Assembly: GCF_030519375.1 (NCBI RefSeq)
Contig: NZ_JAUMKB010000001.1
Coordinates: 372,001-436,000, forward strand
DNA: 64,000 nt
Direction of reading: 5' to 3'
Origin: Mucilaginibacter tolerans
GTDB taxonomy: Bacteria; Bacteroidota; Bacteroidia; Sphingobacteriales; Sphingobacteriaceae
This document shows positions 20,446 through 28,468 of the stretch, piece after piece. The notes below the pieces were generated by a model. It was not told the origin of the DNA and ran no database searches. It worked only from the letters and a program-made list of their open reading frames with translations. A program made the position numbers and the translations under genes. The number at the start of each line of letters is the position of its first letter. The first letter of the stretch is position 1.

Positions 20446-20563
20446 TCATTCCGTCATTTTTCAATGGTTATTAGTTGTTTGCCACTTGATTTTTAGTAAT
20501 TCTGGACATGGAATTATTTTATAATATTCTGTGGAATTTTAAGTTTCCCTGCATCTCAACAAT

Positions 20564-21313
20564 ATGACACGACTTTTTCTAGTCTATCTTATCGCATCTT
20601 TTGGGCTCATGTCAGTTTGTTCAACAAATGACACTTTACATCCCGAATATATCAATTGTGCCTGTGACACCCTTAAAACCAAAGAGACCATAACCAAAAA
20701 GACCTTTAACAGAATAACTAAATACGATACATCTGCCTTTTCTAAATCAGATTTTTATAAGTTAAACAAGGACACTAACAGAATGCTTTGGTATAGGGAC
20801 ATCGAGAATATAGACACAACTAAGTTTACCAAGCTTTGGAATGACTATGTGCCTGCAAATTATCGTGCCTCTGATATTGACTTTACTAAATTTTATAATC
20901 GTAAAAAAGATATTGAGCTAGCTTTTCAATTTGGTCCTAATATGGATTTATGGGCCTATCACATTTTCGTTATCAAAAAGGTTGGTTGTTGCTTTCTTGT
21001 CACAAGAAGTTATTTCAGACACGCGAGATTTACTTACAAGGCCTACTCAATAATAAATCAGGAAAAACTTGACTCCTTATATTTAATTCTAAACCGTGTC
21101 AATAAACAGCCTGTCAGCGATAAGGAAGAATTTGCGTATCGAGGCTATTTCATTGACAATCGAAATAATAGGACGTTTTTTATTGACTTTAAAAAAGAAA
21201 TTGAAAAAGTTAAATCGGACGATGAAATAATTCAGCCCACACAAGAAATTAAAGAACTATATGATTTTGTTGACAAGAAGATCACGTGGACAAAGACGTA
21301 TTCCCTGCCATAA
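20564..21313 (+). CDS. Hypothetical exported protein
   Basis: 249 residues that I do not recognise. A hydrophobic N-terminus (MTRLFLVYLIASFGLMSV, then C) suggests export, but the cysteine context is not a good lipobox. The mature part is rich in Lys, Asp, Asn and aromatic residues and has cysteines in INCACDT and KKVGCCFL. A long block of charged alpha/beta-like sequence runs to the C-terminus. Base composition appears more AT-rich than its neighbours, which fits a recently acquired or fast-evolving gene. It stands alone between the DUF5686 gene and a convergent operon, with no visible promoter match. Confidence 0.65.
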   Translation: MTRLFLVYLIASFGLMSVCSTNDTLHPEYINCACDTLKTKETITKKTFNRITKYDTSAFSKSDFYKLNKDTNRMLWYRDIENIDTTKFTKLWNDYVPANYRASDIDFTKFYNRKKDIELAFQFGPNMDLWAYHIFVIKKVGCCFLVTRSYFRHARFTYKAYSIINQEKLDSLYLILNRVNKQPVSDKEEFAYRGYFIDNRNNRTFFIDFKKEIEKVKSDDEIIQPTQEIKELYDFVDKKITWTKTYSLP

Positions 21314-21349
21314 GAACTACAATTAACAAGGAATGTTACAATACTAAAA

Positions 21350-22198
21350 TTACCCCAACAACTCATGAATATATCCCGCGCTATCTTTATAATTCTCCTG
21401 GTTCATTTCGACGAAGAAGTTCTTGATACCACCTGTTTTTGCATCCTCAAAAAACTCCTTCCAATCGAGGACACCTTTGCCAATAGGCACCTGCTTTTTA
21501 TCAGCGGTCCAATCGGATAAGTGGGCCGAGATAAACCTTCCCGGATATTTTTTAAAATAGGTTGAACCTTTATATCCTAAGTTGATCACCTCCGTCTGGA
21601 ACTGCATTTTTACCAAATTGTCATCCAGGGCTTCCATAATGGCATCATAAATAAGCTGACCGTCAAGCATCTTAAACTCCCCGCTGTGATTGTGCAGACC
21701 GGTTGCCATACCTTCAGCTTTGACCTTTTCAGCAATCTTATTTAACTCACCGGCCGCTTCTTTGAAATCCGAGATCGTCTTACCCGTCGTTTCCAAACCG
21801 GGCGTTACAATTTGCGACAATCCTAGGCCATGTGCAAATTCCACGCACTCACCAAAATGACTCTTCAGATCGCCCATACCGAAGTGGCAGCTTGGGCATT
21901 GCAGACCCGCATCTTCGATCATTTTCTTCAGATCAGCAGCTTTTACACCAACCAAAGGCGCGAACCCTGCACCGGCATAACCTTTCGGATAACACATTTC
22001 AGTATACTGATAACCCATACCGGCCATGATTTTCATCGTTCCGGAAAAGTCTTTTGATACCTGGTCCCTTATTGGAAAAGTTTGAAAACCAACCGGGTGC
22101 TTATATTTCTTTATTTCTTCAGCCTGTAAAAAACGAGGTATCATTGCCATAGCTCCTACCCCTACAGCGGTGTGACCGATAAATTTTCTCCTGTTCAT
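21350..22198 (-). CDS. Tat-exported sugar phosphate isomerase/epimerase-like TIM-barrel protein
   Basis: 282-residue xylose isomerase-like TIM-barrel (AP endonuclease family 2) protein with a twin-arginine signal, NRRKFIGHTAVGVGAMAMIP, so it is exported folded to the periplasm. Candidate metal ligands lie in FQTEVINLGY, HLSDWT and FVEMNQENY. I chose Met 22198, which starts the Tat signal; the longer frame from 22231 overlaps the upstream gene. It follows the Gfo/Idh gene by 11 bases, so the pair is an operon. Together they probably oxidise and isomerise a sugar or inositol in the periplasm; the substrate is not known. Confidence 0.85.
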   Translation of the reverse strand: MNRRKFIGHTAVGVGAMAMIPRFLQAEEIKKYKHPVGFQTFPIRDQVSKDFSGTMKIMAGMGYQYTEMCYPKGYAGAGFAPLVGVKAADLKKMIEDAGLQCPSCHFGMGDLKSHFGECVEFAHGLGLSQIVTPGLETTGKTISDFKEAAGELNKIAEKVKAEGMATGLHNHSGEFKMLDGQLIYDAIMEALDDNLVKMQFQTEVINLGYKGSTYFKKYPGRFISAHLSDWTADKKQVPIGKGVLDWKEFFEDAKTGGIKNFFVEMNQENYKDSAGYIHELLG

Positions 22199-22209
22199 TT
22201 GCTTTTGGT

Positions 22210-23808
22210 TTAAATGGTTTTCGGATCCCACCCTATTCTATATTCACGGGTGAGGTATTTGTTTGCATCGGTTACGTTGGTTATTTGACGGCTTGCTGCA
22301 TCGTATTTTAACGAATGCCCTGAGCGTAAGGCTGCCGCGTATAAATTGACTGCCTCTGTCAGTGCTTCGGCCTCAATAAAGCTACCAGGGTATTGCTTAC
22401 CAGCTTTGCACGAATCGGCAAATAACTGTAGCGCGTTGATCATTTTGTCGTGGGCGTATGCTTGTCCACCTGCAATGGCTGCTTTTACCTCCTTCTTTTT
22501 CTTCGAGAAAAGCCGCGGGTTATTCACATAAAATCCGGTTATTATCTTGCCCTTTTCTCCCACAAACATAAACCCTTCATTAGGCAGTTCTTCATTTAAT
22601 GCTCTCAATTCATCAGGTAGCGGAGGTTTCATACCGCCATCATACCAGCAAAGATCAACTTGAGGCCTGTCGCCATTTGCGGGATATCTGAAGCGCACAG
22701 TAGAAGCCATCGGGAACGAGAAATCGTTTTTTACACTGGCTGGTGTAACACCATTCATGGTAACGAAGTGGTTTAAATTAGGCTCAATAATCTCAGGTGA
22801 GGTCAATTGCAATGCATTAAACACCGTCCACAAACTATAATGCCCCATATCAGCCATAGAACCGCCGCCGAAATCATACCATCCCCTGAAAAACATGTTT
22901 GTATACTCAGGCGAATAGGCGCGGTCTGCTTCAGGCCCCAGCCACAAATCCCAGTTCAAGCCATCTGGCACAGGAACCGTTTCAGTTGGCATTGTCGGGA
23001 ACTGCGGCCACACAGGGCGGTTGGTCCAGTTATGTACTTCTTTCAGTTTCCCGATCTTGCCCCCATTGATCCACTCCATCACCTGGTCCATCTTGCCATT
23101 GGAGTCCCAGGGAATAAGATGGGTCACGATATTGGGTTTTTCCTTTGCCAGGTCTATTACCGCTTTTCCTTCCAGCAAACGATTGGAGACTGGTTTTTGC
23201 ATTAGGACGTGTTTATTTCTCTTTAATGCCGCTATGGCAAACAATCCATGCAAATGGTCAGGCGTGATGATCTTTACCGCATCCAGATCTTTTTCTTTTT
23301 CCAGTAATTCCCGATAGTCCGCATAGGCGTTACAGGCTTTAAAATTATCCCCTCCCCTCTGACCGCTGTAATAAGTATCAACAATATCCTTCGCGTTATC
23401 CCGCCCGCCAACAACCATATTGTCGCCACCCGGATTCCAATCGGATTTGTTGAGCGTCTTCCTCACCTCATCTCTTATTCCAAATTTCGACCAGTCGCGG
23501 TACCCCACAGCATATTGATTAGGATCGCATACAGCAACAATCTGTATTGACGGCACCGCTAATAATGGCAGTATCTCCCGCAAACCCTGCGTTCCGCAGC
23601 CAACATAGGCCAAGGTAAGCTTATCGCTGGGTGCTATATGATTTGGACCGCCCAATACATGCCTCGGAACAATGGTAAGCGCCAGGGCACCCGTTGCGGC
23701 TGTTTTAATAAATTTACGGCGATCAATTGCAGAAGTGGATCCGGAAGCGGGTGCTTCTTTTTCTTCCGGACCTGGTAAATGATTAGCATTTAAGGTCTCT
23801 TTTTTCAT
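22210..23808 (-). CDS. Tat-exported Gfo/Idh/MocA-family oxidoreductase
   Basis: 532-residue NAD(P)-dependent sugar dehydrogenase-like protein. A long N-terminus carries the Tat motif DRRKFIKTAATGALALTI. A Rossmann fold follows (LAYVGCGTQG near residue 70), with the catalytic-region motif VLMQKPVSNRLLEGK corresponding to the usual EKP (here QKP), then a C-terminal alpha/beta domain containing FRGWYDFGGGSMADMGHY. It is co-transcribed with the isomerase-like gene 11 bases downstream. In such periplasmic members the cofactor is often tightly bound. The substrate cannot be predicted. Confidence 0.87.
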   Translation of the reverse strand: MKKETLNANHLPGPEEKEAPASGSTSAIDRRKFIKTAATGALALTIVPRHVLGGPNHIAPSDKLTLAYVGCGTQGLREILPLLAVPSIQIVAVCDPNQYAVGYRDWSKFGIRDEVRKTLNKSDWNPGGDNMVVGGRDNAKDIVDTYYSGQRGGDNFKACNAYADYRELLEKEKDLDAVKIITPDHLHGLFAIAALKRNKHVLMQKPVSNRLLEGKAVIDLAKEKPNIVTHLIPWDSNGKMDQVMEWINGGKIGKLKEVHNWTNRPVWPQFPTMPTETVPVPDGLNWDLWLGPEADRAYSPEYTNMFFRGWYDFGGGSMADMGHYSLWTVFNALQLTSPEIIEPNLNHFVTMNGVTPASVKNDFSFPMASTVRFRYPANGDRPQVDLCWYDGGMKPPLPDELRALNEELPNEGFMFVGEKGKIITGFYVNNPRLFSKKKKEVKAAIAGGQAYAHDKMINALQLFADSCKAGKQYPGSFIEAEALTEAVNLYAAALRSGHSLKYDAASRQITNVTDANKYLTREYRIGWDPKTI

Positions 23809-23917
23809 AATAGGTGCGTTTGTAATTGGTTATTACAAATTAGTCACAATTAACTATAAATAAAACTGAGGGGGTAGTTTAACGTAAATGTTACAAAAGG
23901 TTCTATTGCTATGTCGC

Positions 23918-23941
23918 AGAGACGCAATGCATCGCGTCTCT
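23918..23941. repeat. 24-bp near-perfect palindrome (AGAGACGC ... GCGTCTCT)
   Basis: The element is AGAGACGC, then ATGCAT flanked by a single mismatched pair, then GCGTCTCT. It lies in the 218-bp gap between the Gfo/Idh gene and dapA. Short palindromes of this AGAGACG/CGTCTCT type are, from memory, dispersed in several bacterial genomes. Confidence 0.6.
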
Positions 23942-23963
23942 ACATGAACCCAACAACAAAAAA

Positions 23964-24005
23964 CTGATCTCTGATCGCTGATCTCTAATCTCTATTCTTT
24001 ATCTT
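23964..24005. repeat. Degenerate heptamer array (CTGATCT word)
   Basis: Six consecutive heptamers start at 23964, 23971, 23978, 23985, 23992 and 23999. CTGATCT is exact in the first and third, CTGATCG in the second; later copies decay (CTAATCT, CTATTCT, TTATCTT). The array ends 21 bases before the dapA ATG, so it lies in the dapA leader or promoter. Confidence 0.75.
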
Positions 24006-24026
24006 TACACTCTTTTTATTACGACA

Positions 24027-24923
24027 ATGGAAAAATTTTATGGCACAGGCGTGGCCATGGTAACCCCTTTCGATGAAAACGGACAGGTGGATTATGCGGG
24101 CCTCAGGAATCTGATCAATTATTTGATCGACGGCGGGGTGGAATACCTCGTATCATTAGGTACAACCGGCGAATCAGTCACATTGAGTAAGGAAGAGAAG
24201 AAGAAGATTTTTGCTTTCACTGCCGAAGTAAATGCGGGTCGTGCAGGCCTTGTCGCTGGTATTGCCGGCAATAACACTTATGAGGTTGTTCAACAGGTAA
24301 AGGAGTTTGATACAAGGGGTTATGACGCTATACTTTCGGCCAGCCCGAATTACAATAAACCAACACAGGAAGGCATTTATCAGCACTATAAAGCTATTGC
24401 TGAAGCATCGCCGCTGCCTATCATTCTGTACAACGTACCAAGCCGTACAGGTAGCAATGTGAGTGCTGAAACAACGGTAAGATTAGCAAAGGATTTCAAA
24501 AATATTGTTGGCATCAAAGAAGCTTCAGGCAACTTTGACCAGTTGAACCAGATCATGCGCGACAAACCGGAGGATTTTTTATTGATCTCTGGTGATGACC
24601 CAATTTCACTTCCTATGATTGCATTAGGCGGTGTGGGTGTGATATCAGTAGTTGGAAATGCATTGCCAAGACAGTTTTCAGACATGATCCGCCTTTGCCT
24701 GAAGGGTGATTTCAAAGCAGCTCAGCCTGCACATGCATCCATGATTGAGTTTACCCGGATGATGTTTGCTGAAGGCAGCCCTGCCGGTGTAAAAACTGCA
24801 TTAAAAACGTTAGGTATATGTGGCAACAAAGTAAGATTGCCACTGGTACAGGTCAGTGCCAAACTAGCTGAAAAGATAGCACTGGAAACCAAGAACTTGA
24901 CTTCTCCAGTAGCTGTTCATTAA
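24027..24923 (+). CDS. dapA: 4-hydroxy-tetrahydrodipicolinate synthase
   Basis: 298-residue TIM-barrel lyase condensing pyruvate with aspartate semialdehyde, the first committed step toward lysine and diaminopimelate for peptidoglycan. The Schiff-base lysine is in GIKEASGNF (about residue 165), the active-site Tyr is in LYNVPSRTG (about 137), and the Thr pair is in LGTTGES (about 48). Length matches the E. coli enzyme (292). It is monocistronic with a strong terminator at 24951. Its leader contains the heptamer array at 23964. Confidence 0.96.
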   Translation: MEKFYGTGVAMVTPFDENGQVDYAGLRNLINYLIDGGVEYLVSLGTTGESVTLSKEEKKKIFAFTAEVNAGRAGLVAGIAGNNTYEVVQQVKEFDTRGYDAILSASPNYNKPTQEGIYQHYKAIAEASPLPIILYNVPSRTGSNVSAETTVRLAKDFKNIVGIKEASGNFDQLNQIMRDKPEDFLLISGDDPISLPMIALGGVGVISVVGNALPRQFSDMIRLCLKGDFKAAQPAHASMIEFTRMMFAEGSPAGVKTALKTLGICGNKVRLPLVQVSAKLAEKIALETKNLTSPVAVH

Positions 24924-24950
24924 AATAAAGACATATTATTATAAATACAG

Positions 24951-24983
24951 AAACCCGCTCCCTTTTCGGAAGCGGGTTTTTTG
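24951..24983 (+). terminator. Rho-independent terminator after dapA
   Basis: AAACCCGCTCCC pairs with GGAAGCGGGTTT across a short loop with one mismatch, followed by a T run. It also lies just past the stop of the minus-strand Hc1-like gene and could act on both strands. Confidence 0.85.
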
Positions 24984-25004
24984 GTGATAAAGTAAGCCTA
25001 TACT

Positions 25005-25181
25005 TTATGCTTTGTTTTTTGAATCCTGAATTTCCAAACGAATTGCTTGTGCTAAATTCTTAAGCTCCTGCATACCTTTACGAACGCGGGTTCCTGCGGC
25101 GCTGTTGCCTTTGTTGTAGAATTTGTCTGCATCTGCTTCCAAAGACGCAACAAGGTTTTTTACATCAGTAAATTTTTTCAT
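25005..25181 (-). CDS. Histone H1-like (Hc1-type) small protein
   Basis: 58-residue highly charged protein beginning MKKFTDVKNLVASLEADAD and containing FYNKGNSAAGTRVRKGMQEL, then KNLAQAIRLEIQDSKNKA. This is the short Hc1-like protein found across Bacteroidota, named for similarity to chlamydial histone Hc1; a DNA-binding or nucleoid role is inferred from the family. The start has a strong ribosome site, AAAAGGAG, 8 bases before the ATG, unusual in this phylum and a sign of high expression. It is probably monocistronic, and its end faces the dapA terminator. Confidence 0.88.
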   Translation of the reverse strand: MKKFTDVKNLVASLEADADKFYNKGNSAAGTRVRKGMQELKNLAQAIRLEIQDSKNKA

Positions 25182-25498
25182 TTGAGTTACTCCTTTTAAA
25201 TATTGAGGTTTATTGTTTTAATTAAAGCTAAGCTAAACTGTTTTTATTAAAAAAAAAACTTTTCCGCATAAAAAATAATGCCTTTACAGTGGTTTTTTTC
25301 CACATTTTGAGTATGACAAGACCCTTAAATAGTTATTATGATTATTGATATTTCCAGGAAGAAAATAATATATATTTTATACTTTCAGTATTGGTAAATA
25401 ATTTACCCTTCGATTAATTCTAACACGGATTTTACACAAAATCAATTTAAAGCCGTATTAATTGAACTTATTGAATAATATCATCGTTATAAAATAAA
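25182..25498. other. 317-bp AT-rich gap upstream of the Hc1-like gene
   Basis: It holds the ribosome site of the Hc1-like gene and presumably its promoter, although no full TTTG-N19-TAnnTTTG match is visible. One TTTTTTTCCACA (about 25294-25304) occurs. No gene or RNA structure could be recognised. Confidence 0.4.
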
Positions 25499-26929
25499 CT
25501 ATATCACTTTCTTTAATATTTCGGGGTGCGATTGCTGTGTTTTAATGATCAGTTCGCCAAAAAGTGTATTGGCCCAGGCGAACCATTTACGTGTAAAGTC
25601 GGATGGATTATCCTTATTGAACGATTCGTGCATAAAACCGGTTCCCGCATGGGTGTGTTTAAGCCATTTTAAGCAAGTAGTTATCTCTGCAGGATTGGTT
25701 GAAGTGATCGCACGGATAATGATACTCATCGGCCAGATATAGCCAAGGCCTACGTGCGGTCCGCCGATACCCTCCGCCGCTTTTCCCCTGAAGAAGTATG
25801 GATTTGAAGTGCTCAGGACAAACTTGCGGGTGTCCTGGTAGAGCGGATCAGTTGCTTTCATTGCTCCCAGATATGGCAGTGCCAATAAGCTCGGCACATT
25901 GGCATCGTCCATAAACAGCTGGTTACCAAACCCATCAACCTCATAAGCCAGGATATTGCCGTATACAGGATGGTGAGCCACCGCATATTTATGCAGGGCA
26001 TTCTCTACCTCATTGGCTAAAGTGCGGCAGTTTAAACCCGCACTATGGTCTTTGGCGATATTCTCATACATCTCAGCCAATTGTCTTAGGCTTGCTACAG
26101 CAAAGTAATTCGACGGTATCAGGAACGGATAAATAGTCGCATCATCTGAAGGACGGAATATCGAACAGATCAAGCCAATGGGTTTTATTGGGTTACCATA
26201 TCCGCTCAATGGTGCAGTATCGGTAGATACTTCAGTCTTACGCTGAAAATGATATGGGCCGTGTCCTTTTTTACGTTGCTGGGCCTTAAAGGTATCCAGG
26301 ATCAGTTTACCCGCCTTTTGCCATTCACGGTCGAAGAAACTACCATCGCCGCTGATCTTCCAGTAGTTATAAGCTAAGCGGATTGGATAGCATAAAGAGT
26401 CTATCTCCCATTTACGCTCGTGCAGCTCAGGTTTCATATCAGTACGATCTGTATCCCACTCACTGCCGGTAGCGCGCTCATTAAAGGCGTTAGCATAAGG
26501 ATCTATCAGTACACATTTCGCTTGGCGGTTCAAGACACCTAATATCAGGTTTTTTAACTGTGGATCGCTCTTGATCAATGGCAGATACGGCCAAACCTGC
26601 GCAGACGAATCGCGCAGCCACATGGCGTCAATATCACCGGTAATCACGAACGTATCAACCTTACCATCCTTGTCATTGAATTTCACTGTGGTATCCAGGG
26701 TATTCGGATAGCAATTCTCAAACAACCAGGCTATTTCCGGGTCGGCTATGGCAGTCTTTACTTTTGCAATTTTATCTTCAACAGCAGCACTGGTAAATCG
26801 ACGCAAATTGGGGCTTATACGCTTACTTGGATATTGATCCAGGGGGTTAAACCAATCGGGCTTCAAACCCATTCCAATTCCGGCGGTAGTGATGCCATTT
26901 ATTTTGATAAAATCGCGGCGCGTAAGCAT
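25499..26929 (-). CDS. Glycoside hydrolase family 125 exo-alpha-1,6-mannosidase-like enzyme
   Basis: 476-residue metal-independent alpha-mannosidase of family GH125 with an (alpha/alpha)6-barrel. The conserved TGDIDAMWLRDSSAQVWPYLPL (split by its Asp residues, about residues 97-118) and the later GPHVGLGYIWPMS and HESFNKDNP segments are typical. The N-terminus TRRDFIKINGITTAGIG is Tat-like, so export is predicted. Family members remove alpha-1,6-mannose from N-glycan or mannan side chains. It is alone here, without other glycosidases or a SusC/D pair. Its promoter must overlap the terminator of the upstream oxoamine synthase. Confidence 0.88.
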   Translation of the reverse strand: MLTRRDFIKINGITTAGIGMGLKPDWFNPLDQYPSKRISPNLRRFTSAAVEDKIAKVKTAIADPEIAWLFENCYPNTLDTTVKFNDKDGKVDTFVITGDIDAMWLRDSSAQVWPYLPLIKSDPQLKNLILGVLNRQAKCVLIDPYANAFNERATGSEWDTDRTDMKPELHERKWEIDSLCYPIRLAYNYWKISGDGSFFDREWQKAGKLILDTFKAQQRKKGHGPYHFQRKTEVSTDTAPLSGYGNPIKPIGLICSIFRPSDDATIYPFLIPSNYFAVASLRQLAEMYENIAKDHSAGLNCRTLANEVENALHKYAVAHHPVYGNILAYEVDGFGNQLFMDDANVPSLLALPYLGAMKATDPLYQDTRKFVLSTSNPYFFRGKAAEGIGGPHVGLGYIWPMSIIIRAITSTNPAEITTCLKWLKHTHAGTGFMHESFNKDNPSDFTRKWFAWANTLFGELIIKTQQSHPEILKKVI

Positions 26930-26961
26930 AATCAGGTTTGTTGATGAGGGTGTAAAAATAA

Positions 26962-26991
26962 AAAAGCCTTTCGTATAACCGAAAGGCTTTT
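26962..26991 (-). terminator. Terminator after the alpha-oxoamine synthase gene
   Basis: AAAGCCTTTCG and CGAAAGGCTTT form an 11-bp stem with a small loop, followed by a T-rich stretch on the minus strand. It is nearly symmetric and lies 19 bases past the stop at 27010. Confidence 0.8.
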
Positions 26992-27009
26992 AAAAATGTT
27001 TGAGCCAAT

Positions 27010-28254
27010 TTATGCAACGGCCATTTTATTTTCTTTATAATAACCTGACCTTAATTTTTCACCCATTTCGCTGTAAGCAGCCAAAGTGCGTTCCACATCT
27101 TCTGAGCTATGTGCCGCTGTTGGAATTAAGCGTAACAAAATCAAGCCTTTAGGGATAACCGGGTAAATAACAATGGAGCAAAATATGCCGTAGTTCTCTC
27201 GCAGATCTTTGGTAAGCGTAGTTGCTTCGTATAAATCGCCTTGTAAAAACACGGGGGTAACCATTGTATTGGTAACACCAATGTCAAAACCACGCTCTTT
27301 TAATCCGCGCTGCAATTGATTGGCAATTTCCCAAAGTTTTTCGCGCAGTTCCGGCTTTGATTTCAAAAGCTCAAAACGTTTTTTTAGGCCTAAAACCATC
27401 GGCATAGGTAATGCCTTAGCAAATATTTGCGAACGCATATTATAACGCAGGTAATCTATCACTTCTTTATCACCTGCTACAAAGGCACCTATACCCGCCA
27501 TTGATTTTGCAAAAGTGGCAAAGTAAACATCCACGCCTTCAATACAATCCTGCTCTTCATGGGTGCCCGCGCCGGTTTTACCCATGGTACCAAAACCATG
27601 CGCATCATCCACCAGCAAACGGAAGTTAAATTTCTTTTTTAATTCGACTACTTCCTTCAGCTTACCTTGTGCACCTGACATCCCGAAAACACCTTCGGTG
27701 ATCAGCAATATTCCGCCACCGGTTTGCTCTGCCAACTTTGTAGCACGCTCAAGTTGTTTTTCACAGCTTTCCATATCATTGTGTTGGTATACAAAGCGTT
27801 TACCCATATGCATACGTAAGCCATCAATAATACAAGCATGCGACTCACCATCGTAAACAATAACGTCGTTACGGTCAACCAATGAGTCTATAATGGATAC
27901 CATACCCTGATAACCATAGTTAAGCAAAAACGCATCAGCTTTGCCTACAAACTGCGCCAGGTTATTTTCCAGTTCTTCATGATGAATGGAGTTACCGGAC
28001 ATCATACGTGCACCCATAGGATAAGCCATTCCATAATCAGTCGCTGCTTTGGCATCAGCCTGCCTTACTTCGGGATGATTAGCTAAACCGAGGTAGTTAT
28101 TAAGGCTCCAAACCAAATGTTCCTTGCCATTAAACTGCATGTGCGGGCCGATCTCTCCCTCTAATTTGGGGTATGAAAAATAACCATGCGACCATTTTTG
28201 ATGCTGGCCCAATGGCCCACCCATCGTCTTCGATATTTTGTCAAATAAATCCAA
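27010..28254 (-). CDS. PLP-dependent alpha-oxoamine synthase family acyltransferase
   Basis: About 414-residue fold-type I PLP enzyme of the alpha-oxoamine synthase group (BioF, KBL, serine palmitoyltransferase, cysteate acyltransferase). Aspartate of LVDDAHGFGTMGKTG binds the PLP pyridine, and the Schiff-base lysine is in FAKSMAGIGAFVAG. In Bacteroidota this group makes sphingolipid or sulfonolipid long-chain bases, so a lipid role is possible, but biotin or threonine metabolism cannot be excluded. I place the start at TTG 28254 (reads MDLFDKI), because the -7 element of a good promoter covers the longer open-frame start at 28284. It has its own terminator. Confidence 0.8.
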   Translation of the reverse strand: MDLFDKISKTMGGPLGQHQKWSHGYFSYPKLEGEIGPHMQFNGKEHLVWSLNNYLGLANHPEVRQADAKAATDYGMAYPMGARMMSGNSIHHEELENNLAQFVGKADAFLLNYGYQGMVSIIDSLVDRNDVIVYDGESHACIIDGLRMHMGKRFVYQHNDMESCEKQLERATKLAEQTGGGILLITEGVFGMSGAQGKLKEVVELKKKFNFRLLVDDAHGFGTMGKTGAGTHEEQDCIEGVDVYFATFAKSMAGIGAFVAGDKEVIDYLRYNMRSQIFAKALPMPMVLGLKKRFELLKSKPELREKLWEIANQLQRGLKERGFDIGVTNTMVTPVFLQGDLYEATTLTKDLRENYGIFCSIVIYPVIPKGLILLRLIPTAAHSSEDVERTLAAYSEMGEKLRSGYYKENKMAVA

Positions 28255-28281
28255 TGTGCTGCTTTTTATATCAATAAAATA

Positions 28282-28313
28282 CAAATATAGGCCTTAAACG
28301 CCCTTTAACCAAA
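28282..28313 (-). promoter_or_regulatory. Bacteroidota-type promoter of the oxoamine synthase gene
   Basis: On the minus strand TTTG (28313-28310), 20 bases, then TATATTTG (28289-28282). The expected transcript start is near 28276, about 22 bases before the proposed TTG start. Confidence 0.65.
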
Positions 28314-28405
28314 GATTATAACTTTTTATAATAGCTTATAACGCTCAAACTGTGGGTTAAGTTATCTGCGGTTTGTACCAATTCATTTACAAACCCACCC
28401 AAAAT

Positions 28406-28435
28406 AAAAGGGGCACAAATAATTGTGCCCCTTTT
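28406..28435 (-). terminator. Rho-independent terminator of the dcw cluster after ftsZ
   Basis: A perfect 13-bp stem (AAAAGGGGCACAA with TTGTGCCCCTTTT) and a 4-base loop lie 34 bases after the ftsZ stop. The outer A/T pairs supply the T run on either strand. Confidence 0.85.
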
Positions 28436-28468
28436 AATATTATATATTATTGTGGAAGGTTGCCATGG

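Noticed and set aside
27010..28254. Naming the gene bioF, kbl or spt
   Set aside because: The active-site motifs are shared by the whole oxoamine synthase group and there is no neighbouring pathway gene to decide.
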